Positions 53,847-62,256 of a stretch of DNA of 64,000 bases are shown here, one piece after another. The position numbers and the translations under genes are program-made. Source of the DNA: Pseudoruegeria sp. HB172150 (GTDB lineage: Bacteria; Pseudomonadota; Alphaproteobacteria; Rhodobacterales; Rhodobacteraceae); the NCBI RefSeq assembly GCF_013184805.1, contig NZ_JAATNG010000001.1, positions 744,001 through 808,000 of the forward strand. The letters run 5' to 3'. The notes beneath the pieces were generated by a model. That model was not told where the DNA came from. It ran no database searches and was given only the letters and a program-made list of their open reading frames with translations. The stretch's first letter is position 1, and every line of letters begins with the position of its first letter.

Positions 53847-55330
53847 AGGGTCTCCATGTAGGTGTCCCAAAAGTTGTTACGGAAGATACCCTGCGGGTCG
53901 AGTTCCCGTTTCGCCTTCGCGAATTCTGCGGCGCGGGGGTATGCGTGCACGAACTGTTCCTGTCGAGCGTGGGGCCGGTACGGCAGATAATAAGTTCCGC
54001 CGACACCCAGAATGCCTTCGATCAGCGCTTGGGTCATGCGCTTCATGTCGGCCTCGGCGCGGGCGGTCATTTCCTGGCTGAAAGACATGACGGCAGCGAT
54101 GCGGGGCTGTGGTGCATAGGCGAGCCAGCTGTCGGGGTCCGTATCGACGTAGCGAAGGGTGACGTTCAGGAATTCCTGATAAGAGGCTGGAATCACCTGC
54201 CGGCAGACGTCGATGAAATCCGCGAAACGATCCGGCGGAACAAAATATTCGTGCAGGATGTCTGTCCGGTTGGGATCCCTGTCGTCCAGTGTGACAACGG
54301 GCTCGTTGATCAGGCTGTTTCGGGTGGACGGTCCGCCACCGAGCTTCGGACCCAGGTCGGTTTCCGTCCACCAGCGAATGCGCTTCATCCGCTCGTTGCC
54401 GAGTTGGGCGCGGTAGATCTGACGGGACAACTTCGACAGGGTGCCGGAACCGCTCGCAGGCGGCAGCGCTGACTGATCCTCGGTGGCCCGGTAGGTGATC
54501 AGAAGGGCCTGATCGAAGAAATGCGCACGATCGACGTTCAGTCGGCCGTAGGCCATGGTGACCGAGGTGTCGTCGAGAGCTTCGGTGAAGCGCTGGCCGA
54601 AGTCCCGGGAGTCGAGCTTTTCAAAGGTAGGGGCCAGGCGCTGGTTGGGTGCGATGTCGACTTCCATCCGCGTGATGGCGCCGGTCAGGCCATAGCCGCC
54701 CATCGTCATGCCGAAAAGGCCCGGGTTCTCGGTTCGCGAGCATGAGACCAAGCCGCCGTCGGGCAGGACCATGTCAAAGCTGCGGACCGAGGCGCCCATC
54801 GGACCGATTTTTACTGGCCAGCCGTGGGCATTGACGCAGAAGGTCGCGGCGACGCCGAAATCGTTGTTCGACTGCATGACTCGCGGGCCGAATCCCAGCG
54901 GGTCGAGGGCCGAGATGACCTGGTGCCAGCGTGCTCCGGCATGGACCAGCATCGTCGAATTGCCAATGTCTGGTTCGATCCACGCGCTATCGAAAGTCAG
55001 GGCGTGTCCGTCATGTGGAATCGCTTGGCCGCCCATGGAATGACGTGCGGCGCCCACATTGACGGGGCGCTCTTCGGCGCGCGCGTCGGCGATTTCGGCG
55101 CGGATAGCTTTAACCAGCGCGTCGCCGGGATCCTCAGTCAGGATAGAGTGCCGGAAGATCGGTGTTTCCGACAAGCCGCTCGCGTCGTTAAGTTTCCCTT
55201 CACCGCCGGCACCGGCGATGGTGGCCGTGCCGTCCAGGCTGGGGTTCGTGGACGTAAAGTGGTGTGTCAGCCATCCACCGAATATCGCTCCGGCACCAAA
55301 AAGTGCGGCGCGGCGGGTAAAGGTCTTCAT
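53843..55330 (-). CDS. FAD-linked oxidase with Tat-type signal
   Basis: 495 aa PCMH/VAO-type flavoprotein (like aldonolactone or DprE1-type oxidases). The N-terminus MKTFTRRAALFGAGAIFGG carries the twin-arginine pattern and a hydrophobic anchor. The FAD domain has VNVGAARHSMGGQAIPHDG, with a His that could hold FAD covalently, and LGFGPRVMQSNNDFGVAATFCVNAHG, followed by LFGMTMGGYGLTGAITR. The C-terminal GIFRNNFWDTY fits the family ending LDPxGxFxN. The substrate is unknown. It is the first of four overlapping genes. Confidence 0.85.
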   Translation of the reverse strand: MKTFTRRAALFGAGAIFGGWLTHHFTSTNPSLDGTATIAGAGGEGKLNDASGLSETPIFRHSILTEDPGDALVKAIRAEIADARAEERPVNVGAARHSMGGQAIPHDGHALTFDSAWIEPDIGNSTMLVHAGARWHQVISALDPLGFGPRVMQSNNDFGVAATFCVNAHGWPVKIGPMGASVRSFDMVLPDGGLVSCSRTENPGLFGMTMGGYGLTGAITRMEVDIAPNQRLAPTFEKLDSRDFGQRFTEALDDTSVTMAYGRLNVDRAHFFDQALLITYRATEDQSALPPASGSGTLSKLSRQIYRAQLGNERMKRIRWWTETDLGPKLGGGPSTRNSLINEPVVTLDDRDPNRTDILHEYFVPPDRFADFIDVCRQVIPASYQEFLNVTLRYVDTDPDSWLAYAPQPRIAAVMSFSQEMTARAEADMKRMTQALIEGILGVGGTYYLPYRPHARQEQFVHAYPRAAEFAKAKRELDPQGIFRNNFWDTYMETL

Positions 55331-55448
55331 CGTGCCAGGTCTTTCCAGAATCCGTCGGGCGCACAATTGCGCAGAGGCCAGGAAAAGGCTGGTACTGAAT
55401 TCCTTACCTGAATCAAGCTCCCGTACGGGTTCGTCCGGGAGTTCAGTT

Positions 55449-56414
55449 TCAGGCAGCCGCTTTCAACAGAGCGTCGATATGCGCAGGACCGGTCGGGCGG
55501 ATGCCGTTCGGGTTCAGCGCCTTGATCGAATAGTAGCCGCGCGTGATATGGTCCATGTTCACCGTCTCGCGCACGCCGGGCAGGCTGATCATCCGTTCCA
55601 GATGGGCGCTCAGGCGCGGGTAGTCGGCAATCTGGCGACGGTCGCATTTGAAGATGCCGTGATAGGCGGCATCGAAGCGGATCAACGTGACGAAAAGCCT
55701 GACGTCGGTTTCGGTCAGCCGGTCGCCGAACAGGAAATCGCCGGACAGTCGATTTTCCAGCATGTCGAGCAACGCGAAGACACCGTCGACGGCTTCGTCG
55801 TAGGCTTCCTGCGTGATGGCAAAGCCGGCTTTGTAGACGCCATTGTTGAGCTGGTCGTAGATCTGCTTGTTCAGCGCATCGATGTCTGCGCCGATATCCT
55901 GCGGGTACAGTCGGACTTCGGAAGGGGCGAGCTCTTCGAAGGCGGTGTCGAACATGCGCAGGATGTCGGCGCTTTCGTTGTTCACAATGGTATCGCGCTT
56001 GGTGTCCCAAAGTACCGGGACCGTGGCACGGCCAGAGACGTGCGGGTCGGCGCGGGTGTAAAGTTCGTGCAAGTGTGGAGCATCGTGGAGCGGGTCCGTG
56101 TCGGCGCCGGGATAACCGCCGAAGCTCCAGCCCTGTTTGTCGAGGACCGGGTTGACCACTGTGACGGGGATCAGGTTCTCCAACCCTTTCAGTTTGCGGG
56201 CGACCAGTGTCCGCGATGCCCAGGGGCAGATCAGAGCGACGTAGAGGCGGTAACGGTTCGGTTCCGCCTTGAAGCCGCTCCCTCCGGTGGGGCCGGCCGA
56301 GCCGTCCGGGGTAATCCAGTTACGGAAACTCGACACCTGACGGACAAAGCGGCCCTTTTCGTCAGCCTTTTGCACCGGCTGCCAGTCTTCGGTCCATTTC
56401 CCATCGACGAGCAT
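55449..56414 (-). CDS. Glutathionyl-hydroquinone reductase (Xi-class GST, YqjG/PcpF type)
   Basis: 321 aa glutathione transferase of the Xi class. The catalytic Cys63 is in the family motif ICPWASR, the same position as in E. coli YqjG, and downstream VVNPVLDKQGWSFGGYPGADTDPL and the NNESADILRMF glutathione-site segment are typical. These enzymes remove glutathione from glutathionyl-hydroquinones. It lies 3 bases after the VOC dioxygenase-like gene stop and so is in one operon with it, consistent with quinone detoxification. Confidence 0.93.
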   Translation of the reverse strand: MLVDGKWTEDWQPVQKADEKGRFVRQVSSFRNWITPDGSAGPTGGSGFKAEPNRYRLYVALICPWASRTLVARKLKGLENLIPVTVVNPVLDKQGWSFGGYPGADTDPLHDAPHLHELYTRADPHVSGRATVPVLWDTKRDTIVNNESADILRMFDTAFEELAPSEVRLYPQDIGADIDALNKQIYDQLNNGVYKAGFAITQEAYDEAVDGVFALLDMLENRLSGDFLFGDRLTETDVRLFVTLIRFDAAYHGIFKCDRRQIADYPRLSAHLERMISLPGVRETVNMDHITRGYYSIKALNPNGIRPTGPAHIDALLKAAA

Positions 56415-56417
56415 GGT

Positions 56418-57227
56418 TCAGGCTTCCTTCTGGGTGATGTGGAACCGGGTGCCCCACGGGTCGGTAAGGACGGCGCCTGGTTGCAAGGCTGCATTTGCCA
56501 GCCCCGCAGGCGTGCCGAGAATTTCCACTTCTGTAAGGCCGGTTGCCTCCGGCGTGCGGGTGCCAGCGTTTCGGCTGTTCCAGATGTTTCCGGCCAGATG
56601 ATGGTGGTAGCCGCCGGAGCTGAAGAAATTCGCGCCGGGATACCGCGTGGTCAGGTCCATGCCGAGCGATTGCTTGATGAATTCCTCGGACGGATCAAGC
56701 GCACCGACCTGCAGGTGGACGTGACCGACAACCGTGCCGTCAGGCACGCCGGACCAGGGAGCGGTTGCTGAGCTTGCCACATCATTGAGATCGAGCGGTT
56801 CGGTGGCCATCGCGATCTGGCCGTCCTTCACGGTCCATTGGTCGCGGGGGCGGTCGACGTAGATTTCTATGCCGTTGCCTTCGGGATCGGCGAGGTAGAG
56901 AGCTTCGCTGACCAGATGGTCGGAGGCACCCTGAAGCGGCACTCGGGTTTCAGCGGCGTGGTGCAGCCACGCACCAAGATCAGCGCGGGAAGGCAGCAGG
57001 AAAGCGGTGTGGAACAGGCCGGCTTCGCGGGGGGATCCACGGGGGGCGGCGGTGTCGCCATGCAGTTCCAGAAGCACGCGGTCGCCGGTGCCGTAAGTGG
57101 CGGATTCGCCGTTGCGGTTTATCGGTGCGAGGCCGAGAGCCTGTTCGTAGAATCCGCCGACGGTGTCGAGGTCGCGGACCTTCAAAACCACGCGGCCGAT
57201 CTCAAGGGGGGCGGAGCTGGTAGCCAT
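56418..57227 (-). CDS. VOC-family extradiol dioxygenase-like protein (CatE type)
   Basis: 269 aa with two vicinal-oxygen-chelate modules. The first begins IGRVVLKVRDLDTVGGFYEQALGL and contains LFHTAFLLPSRADL and the DPEGNGIEIYVDRP strand. The second begins VVGHVHLQVGALDPSEEFI and has the metal-ligand region GGYHHHLAGNIW. Similar two-module proteins are catechol-2,3-dioxygenases (CatE, MhqE/O). It should open or bind a catechol or hydroquinone. The ATG at 57227 follows GAAGGATTGAG. Between it and DoxX are 97 bases. Confidence 0.86.
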   Translation of the reverse strand: MATSSAPLEIGRVVLKVRDLDTVGGFYEQALGLAPINRNGESATYGTGDRVLLELHGDTAAPRGSPREAGLFHTAFLLPSRADLGAWLHHAAETRVPLQGASDHLVSEALYLADPEGNGIEIYVDRPRDQWTVKDGQIAMATEPLDLNDVASSATAPWSGVPDGTVVGHVHLQVGALDPSEEFIKQSLGMDLTTRYPGANFFSSGGYHHHLAGNIWNSRNAGTRTPEATGLTEVEILGTPAGLANAALQPGAVLTDPWGTRFHITQKEA

Positions 57228-57324
57228 TTTTCTCAATCCTTCAAGGACCATTCATGCAGTCCATGTGGTGTACCCCGCCGCCAATGCGACAGGGCAGTTA
57301 TTGCTTTTAATGGTTGGTCTAACG

Positions 57325-57747
57325 TCAGGCGGCCAACGCGGACTGTATGCGCCGGGTCGGGTAGAGCGCGAGTGCGCCGTCACCCAACAGCGCGAGCGCG
57401 GCCTGCACGGCGGCCCACATCACCGGGTATTCCCAGCCGCCACCTTCGTTGCTCCAGCCGAAGCCAGCTCCAGCATGAGCGAAGAATGCGGCGCCCAGCA
57501 GGACCGGTACGAGCCCCGCAGACACATAGCGGGTGGCGATGCCGAGGATCAGGGCGATGCCGCCCGCGATCTCGGCTATCATCGTCAGGATGCCCAGCCA
57601 ACCCGGAAGACCGAGCGATGAAAAGAATCCAGCGGTGCCGGCGGGTGTGAAGACGAGAAGCTTTGTCAGCCCGTGGGCGAGGAACAGGGCGCCAGTGGTC
57701 ACTCGAAGGATCAGCGCGGCGTAAGGGGCGGTGGTGTTGTCAATCAT
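57325..57747 (-). CDS. DoxX-family membrane protein
   Basis: 140 aa with four membrane helices and the DoxX features LRVTTGALFLAHGLTKLL, FFSSLGLPGWLGILTMIAEIAGGIALILG and an HAGAGFGWSNEGGGWEYP loop. DoxX members (e.g. MhqP of Bacillus subtilis) occur with quinone-detoxification dioxygenases. It is the first gene of the minus-strand operon and divergent from the LysR gene, 135 bases away, which probably controls it. Confidence 0.88.
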   Translation of the reverse strand: MIDNTTAPYAALILRVTTGALFLAHGLTKLLVFTPAGTAGFFSSLGLPGWLGILTMIAEIAGGIALILGIATRYVSAGLVPVLLGAAFFAHAGAGFGWSNEGGGWEYPVMWAAVQAALALLGDGALALYPTRRIQSALAA

Positions 57748-57882
57748 TGTCTCTCTCCGTTTCGTCCCGGCTGCTGCATTTAGCCGGGGTGCTTTTCGAT
57801 AACGGCAAGATGGAGGTTGCAGGATTGGAATGAAATGGAGAATATGTGGAAATACTATCGCCGAAATGTTCGGAATACTTAT

Positions 57883-58779
57883 ATGGATATGGTGGATGGA
57901 TTGCGCGCATTCGTGGCAACCGCGCAGAGTGGGTCTTTCACTGCGGCGGCGGGGCGCCTAGGGGTCTCCAACCGGCTGACATCGAAATACGTAGCGGAAC
58001 TTGAGGCTCGGCTGGGAGTACGCCTGCTTCAGCGGACAACGCGGAAGGTTGGGATCACACCGGCAGGGGAAGAACTTCTGGCGCGGGCGCCTGCGCTGCT
58101 GGAAGAGTTCGACGGGATGATCTCGGACGTGACCGAGGGGACACGCGGGTTTTCCGGAAGCATGCGGATCTCGGCGCCGGTGACGTTTGGCGAGGTCTAT
58201 GTGCAAGAGATGCTGCGCCGGTTTGCGGCGCCGCATCCGGCATTGGTGATCGACCTGCGACTGGACGACGCTTACGTGGATCTGGCCGCGAGCGGGATCG
58301 ACCTAGCATTTCGGATCGGGGAGCCCGCGGTTTCGGCCTTGAAAGCACGGAAGCTCGGTGAGGTGGAAAGCGTCGTGGTGGCGTCGCCGGACTACCTTGC
58401 TCGCTACGGAACGCCGCAATCACCGGACGAATTGGAAGGTCACGCCTGTATCGTCGACACGAACCGCCGAAATCCCGCGCGTTGGGCATTCCGGCGAGGC
58501 GGCGAGGAACTGGACGTTCAGGTTCGCGGACGGTTCTCGGTGAACAGCGCAAGGGTGGCGCGGGATCTGGCGCTGGAAGGGTTCGGGATCGCCTACGGAC
58601 CGGACTTTGTTCTGGGTGAGGCACTTGCGGCTGGCCGTCTAGTGCGGCTGATGGACGGATGGCAAGGGGGCGTACATCCGTTGAGCGCGGTCTACCTCGA
58701 AGGGCGTACATTGCCGCGAAAAGTGCGCGCGCTCATTGATTTCGCGGCGTCGGACATCAAGTCGGCGGGGGTGCTTTGA
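57883..58779 (+). CDS. LysR-family regulator
   Basis: 298 aa LysR regulator. The helix-turn-helix is at residues ~5-65 (AFVATAQSGSFTAAAGRLGVSNRLTSKYVAELEARLGVRLLQRTTRKVGIT). The effector domain is of the common DNA-damage/aromatic-response subgroup (GFSGSMRISAPVTFGEVYV, LVIDLRLDDAYVDL, GIDLAFRIGE). The open frame starts at a TTG at 57817; the ATG at 57883 (MDMVDGLRAF) places the helix-turn-helix properly. Divergent from DoxX-VOC-GST and probably its quinone- or catechol-responsive regulator. Confidence 0.9.
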   Translation: MDMVDGLRAFVATAQSGSFTAAAGRLGVSNRLTSKYVAELEARLGVRLLQRTTRKVGITPAGEELLARAPALLEEFDGMISDVTEGTRGFSGSMRISAPVTFGEVYVQEMLRRFAAPHPALVIDLRLDDAYVDLAASGIDLAFRIGEPAVSALKARKLGEVESVVVASPDYLARYGTPQSPDELEGHACIVDTNRRNPARWAFRRGGEELDVQVRGRFSVNSARVARDLALEGFGIAYGPDFVLGEALAAGRLVRLMDGWQGGVHPLSAVYLEGRTLPRKVRALIDFAASDIKSAGVL

Positions 58780-58866
58780 ATCCGGGCGATCCAGTGACGA
58801 CACTATTCATGAAACCGGACCCGGCAGGTTAAGCACCGCCGAGCCCGATCTGTTGCCGCCAATTTG

Positions 58867-59637
58867 TCAAGCCGCCATTTCCGGCTTCTTACCGAGAATG
58901 ATCATGCCGAGAAGATCGTCTTCGCTCACCTTGTCGACCTCGACGGTGCCCACCAGCTTGCCGTTCTTCATGACACTGGCGCGGTCGCAAAGCGCCTTTA
59001 CCTGATGGATGTCGTGGTCGATAAGCAATATCCCGATGCCGCGCTTTTTAAGTTCATCGATCAGTTCGGCAACCATCCGCGTCTCTTCGACACCAAGCGC
59101 GGCGGTGGGTTCGTCCATGATCAGGATCTTGGCGTTGAAGTATACCGCGCGGGAGATCGCGACGGACTGCCGCTGACCGCCTGAGAGGCCCGCAACGGGT
59201 GTATTGAAGCGGCGGAAGTTCGGCGTGAGACGGCCCATGATCTTGCGCGTCTCGGCCTCCATCTTCGCGTCGTCGACGAAACCTAGCGGTGTCGTCAGTT
59301 CACGGCCGAGGAACAGGTTTGCTGCGGCGTCGAGATTGTCTGCAAGGGCGAGGTACTGATAGATTGTCTCGATCTGATAGTTGCGCGCGTCACGGGGATT
59401 GTTGATTTCGGCCTTTTCGCCGTTGACATAGATCTCGCCACTGTCGCGCGGCAAAGCGCCGGACAGCATCTTCATCAAGACTGATTTGCCGGCGCCGTTA
59501 TGGCCGAGAACACCGACGACTTCGCCCGGGTAGAGGTCGATGGTGACGTTGTCGACGGCATGGATGCCGCCGAACGCCTTGCGCATGTTGCGCATTTCGA
59601 CAAGCGGTGTGCCGGTGCGGTCTATTTCGGAACTCAT
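58867..59637 (-). CDS. xylG: D-xylose ABC transporter ATPase (single domain)
   Basis: 256 aa ATPase: Walker A GHNGAGKSV, signature LSGGQRQSV, Walker B ILIMDEPTAALGV and switch His in LIDHDI. It has one ATPase domain, whereas E. coli XylG has two (513 aa), so it probably acts as a homodimer. It begins 3 bases after the xylH stop region and is the last gene of the importer. The name follows gene order after a clear XylF. Confidence 0.85.
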   Translation of the reverse strand: MSSEIDRTGTPLVEMRNMRKAFGGIHAVDNVTIDLYPGEVVGVLGHNGAGKSVLMKMLSGALPRDSGEIYVNGEKAEINNPRDARNYQIETIYQYLALADNLDAAANLFLGRELTTPLGFVDDAKMEAETRKIMGRLTPNFRRFNTPVAGLSGGQRQSVAISRAVYFNAKILIMDEPTAALGVEETRMVAELIDELKKRGIGILLIDHDIHQVKALCDRASVMKNGKLVGTVEVDKVSEDDLLGMIILGKKPEMAA

Positions 59638-59640
59638 GCG

Positions 59641-60942
59641 TCAGCTCCCGGTCCGTTTGCGGTAGAGGATGTCGACGTAGACGGCGAGGACGAGGACGAT
59701 GCCCACCACGATGTTCTGGTAGGGTGCGTCGACGCCGACCATGGCCATACCGGACTGCAAAGACTGCATGATCAGGGCGCCGAGAATGGCGCCATAGATC
59801 GTTCCGACACCGCCGGAAAGAGCAGTGCCGCCGATTACAGCCGCAGCGATGACGCGCAGTTCGTCCAGCGTCCCGATGTCGTTGGTGTGGAAAGTCAGGC
59901 GGGCACTGGCGACCACGGCGGAGATCGCGCAGAGGATGCCCATAATCATGAAGACCTTTACAGTGAGTGCGCGGGTGCGGATGCCGGACAGTTCCGCCGC
60001 CTCCGGGTTACCGCCGGCGGCGAAGATGTAGCGGCCGAGGCGGGTTCGCCGGGCGAGCACAATCATTATGATCGCTACCACAATGAGCAGAACGACCGAG
60101 TAGGGGATGCCATAGCCAGCGGTGAAGCCTTCCGGCATTGTCAGGCCGCGGTCCTCGAATGACCGTTCCAGCCGCCGACTGGGAATCTCGTATGCGTTCA
60201 GGATCGCAACGAAACCAAGTATGGCAACCGTGGCGATGCCACCTATCACAACCTCTGCCCAGACAGGTTTTACCTGAAACTCGTGTCGCACCTTGGATCG
60301 ACGTGCTGCGATCAATGCGTAGAGCGTAGCGATGACGGCAAGTGCCCCAAAGACCCAGCTCCAGGTTTCGCCCAATGTTCCGTTGATGCCGCCGAGCAGT
60401 TGAAAATTGCTGTCGAGCGGGCCGATGGTCTGGCCATTTGTCAGGTGCCAGGCCACGTTCCGCCAGACGAACAGGCCGCCCAGAGTCACGATGAAAGCGG
60501 GTATTGTCAGGTAGCCGATCAGCCAGCCATGGAATGCGCCGATGATCGCGCCCGCGAGAATGCCGGTGAGGATGGCCATAGGCGCGATTAGCGGGTGTTC
60601 CAGACCGAGACCCATCCAATCCGGCAGGACGACGGTCTGCATCATCGCCATGATGGCGCTACAGGTGGCCAGCAGCGAGCCGACCGAAAGGTCGATGTTG
60701 CGGGTGACGATCACGAAGACCATGCCGGTCGCCATCAGGGCGACGGATACTGTCTGGATCGTCAGGTTGAAAATGTTGCGGGGGGTCAGAAACCGCCCGT
60801 CGGTCAGGAAGTTGAAGACTAAGCAGACGACGATGAAAGCGCCGATCATGCCAAGAAGCCGAGTGTCGATTTCCAGCGTAGCCAGCAGGTTGCGCTTGGT
60901 GCTCCGCGTCGGTTCGCTGACGGAGTCAGTGCTGTCGCTCAT
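59641..60942 (-). CDS. xylH: D-xylose ABC transporter permease
   Basis: 433 aa permease of the XylH branch, longer than RbsC-type permeases because of an extra central stretch (ALIAARRSKVRHEFQVKPV ... YEIPSRRLERSFEDRGL). Family motifs IVTRNIDLSVGSLLATCSAIMAM and AAGGNPEAAELSGIR are present. It has the family ending with VLVLAVYVDILYRKRTGS. It pairs with XylF and XylG. Confidence 0.9.
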   Translation of the reverse strand: MSDSTDSVSEPTRSTKRNLLATLEIDTRLLGMIGAFIVVCLVFNFLTDGRFLTPRNIFNLTIQTVSVALMATGMVFVIVTRNIDLSVGSLLATCSAIMAMMQTVVLPDWMGLGLEHPLIAPMAILTGILAGAIIGAFHGWLIGYLTIPAFIVTLGGLFVWRNVAWHLTNGQTIGPLDSNFQLLGGINGTLGETWSWVFGALAVIATLYALIAARRSKVRHEFQVKPVWAEVVIGGIATVAILGFVAILNAYEIPSRRLERSFEDRGLTMPEGFTAGYGIPYSVVLLIVVAIIMIVLARRTRLGRYIFAAGGNPEAAELSGIRTRALTVKVFMIMGILCAISAVVASARLTFHTNDIGTLDELRVIAAAVIGGTALSGGVGTIYGAILGALIMQSLQSGMAMVGVDAPYQNIVVGIVLVLAVYVDILYRKRTGS

Positions 60943-60969
60943 CGCGTCTTTCCGGAATTCATCTGGGGA

Positions 60970-60999
60970 CGCGCTCCCACCAAAACTGGCGGGAGCGCG
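60970..60999 (-). terminator. GC hairpin between xylF and xylH
   Basis: A 9-bp perfect stem CGCGCTCCC/GGGAGCGCG with a 12-base loop lies 26 bases after the xylF stop. There is no T tract. It is in the same position as the hairpins after the other three binding-protein genes. Confidence 0.55.
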
Positions 61000-61025
61000 A
61001 CGTTCTTCAGCTCATGTGATGCGGA

Positions 61026-62048
61026 TCAGTTGCAAGCCGCCGGGCCGCTGTCGCCAACACCTTGGCACAGGGTTTCGGTGTCGATCCAGCCGGCATCCAC
61101 GACCACGTCCAGATTGTCCGCAGTGATCGGGATCGGCGCGAGGAACTTGGCCGTCATCGTCGTGCCGGACGGCGAAGTCCATTCTTCGGCGCCCTCGATA
61201 TCGGCCATCGCGGTTCCACCAGCCAGCGCCAGCGCGATCTCGCCAGCGTTCTTGCCTAGTTCACGCGCGTCTTTCCAAACGCTCACTGTCTGTGTGCCGA
61301 GTGCCACGCGGTTCAGGGCAGCAAGGTCCCCGTCCTGGCCAGAAACCGGGATGCCTTCCATGCCTTGCGCGGTCAGGGCCGCCACAACGCCACCAGCGGT
61401 GCCGTCGTTCGAAGCGACTACAGCGTCGACGTTGTTATCTTCTGCGGTCAGGATCTGTTCCATGTTCCGCTGAGCGTTGGCTGGGATCCAGCCGTCGGTA
61501 TAGGCTTCGCCGACGATCGTGATGTCGCCAGCGTCAATGGCCTCCTGCAGGACTTCCTGCTGACCGCCACGCAGGAAATCGGCGTTCGGGTCGGTCGAAG
61601 ATCCCTTGATCATCACGTAGTTGCCTTCTGGCGCTTTCTCGAGCACGGCACGTGCCTGCATCCGACCAACCTCTACGTTGTCGAATGTCAGGTAGAAGGC
61701 GCGGTCATCCTCGATCAAACGGTCATAGGCGATTACAGGTACGCCTTCGTCCGCGGCTGCTTGCACCGCAGGGATGATGGCTTCGGTGTCCTGTGCCAGG
61801 ACAATCAGCGCGTCCACGCCCTGGGCCATCAGGCTTTCGATGTCCGACAGTTGTTTGCTGGCAGATGATTGAGCGTCGGTGGAAACATAAGTCGCACCGG
61901 CAGCATCGAGCACGGCCTTGATGGCGCCCTCGTCCCGTTTCCAGCGCTCTTCCTGAAAGTTTGACCAGCTAACGCCTACAGTCTGGGCAAAAGCCGATGT
62001 GGTAAAGCCGGCGGCAATAGCCGCGGCCACTACGAAAGTTCTACGCAT
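61026..62048 (-). CDS. xylF: D-xylose-binding periplasmic protein
   Basis: 340 aa with a signal peptide (MRRTFVVAAAIAAGFTTSAFA, cleaved before QTVGVSW). The sequence follows E. coli XylF: SNFQEERWKRDEG, QLSDIESLMAQGVDALIVLAQD, VIAYDRLIEDDRAFYLTFDNVEVGRMQA, DAVVASNDGTAGG and SGQDGDLAALNRVALGTQT, which include the sugar-contact residues (Arg in ERW, Asn/Asp in SNDG, Asp in GQDGD). First gene of xylFHG. Xylose isomerase and kinase genes are not in the window; oxidation by the XylB-like SDR at 27052 is possible. Confidence 0.93.
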   Translation of the reverse strand: MRRTFVVAAAIAAGFTTSAFAQTVGVSWSNFQEERWKRDEGAIKAVLDAAGATYVSTDAQSSASKQLSDIESLMAQGVDALIVLAQDTEAIIPAVQAAADEGVPVIAYDRLIEDDRAFYLTFDNVEVGRMQARAVLEKAPEGNYVMIKGSSTDPNADFLRGGQQEVLQEAIDAGDITIVGEAYTDGWIPANAQRNMEQILTAEDNNVDAVVASNDGTAGGVVAALTAQGMEGIPVSGQDGDLAALNRVALGTQTVSVWKDARELGKNAGEIALALAGGTAMADIEGAEEWTSPSGTTMTAKFLAPIPITADNLDVVVDAGWIDTETLCQGVGDSGPAACN

Positions 62049-62106
62049 TGAAGCCTCCCGAATATCTTTGCCTTATTGGGCAGGCCGACCAGAGGCCGAC
62101 TGGCGT

Positions 62107-62135
62107 TAACATGGCATAATGCGTTGGCTTGTCAA
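62107..62135 (-). promoter_or_regulatory. Candidate xylF promoter
   Basis: On the minus strand a perfect TTGACA (62130-62135) is followed after 17-18 bases by ATGTTAA as a weak -10, within a TGGCGTTAAC...GTTGG region that may also bind a regulator. The start site is not known. The remaining part of the 208-base gap to the next gene carries only the CRTAC1-like gene's ribosome binding site. Confidence 0.3.
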
Positions 62136-62256
62136 AATCGAAATAGATGCATCTTTTGGCGTCGTCGCGTAAGACAGGTCGACGGTATTTCCCCTCGCGG
62201 CGGAGACTATTGTTCCATTAGTGTCGGCCCGAGGTGTTTGGGGGAGGAGATGGAGA

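Noticed and set aside
59500-60162. Plus-strand frame over xylH/xylG
   Set aside because: Asp/His/Gly-rich antisense shadow without ribosome binding site; the minus strand encodes a complete importer.
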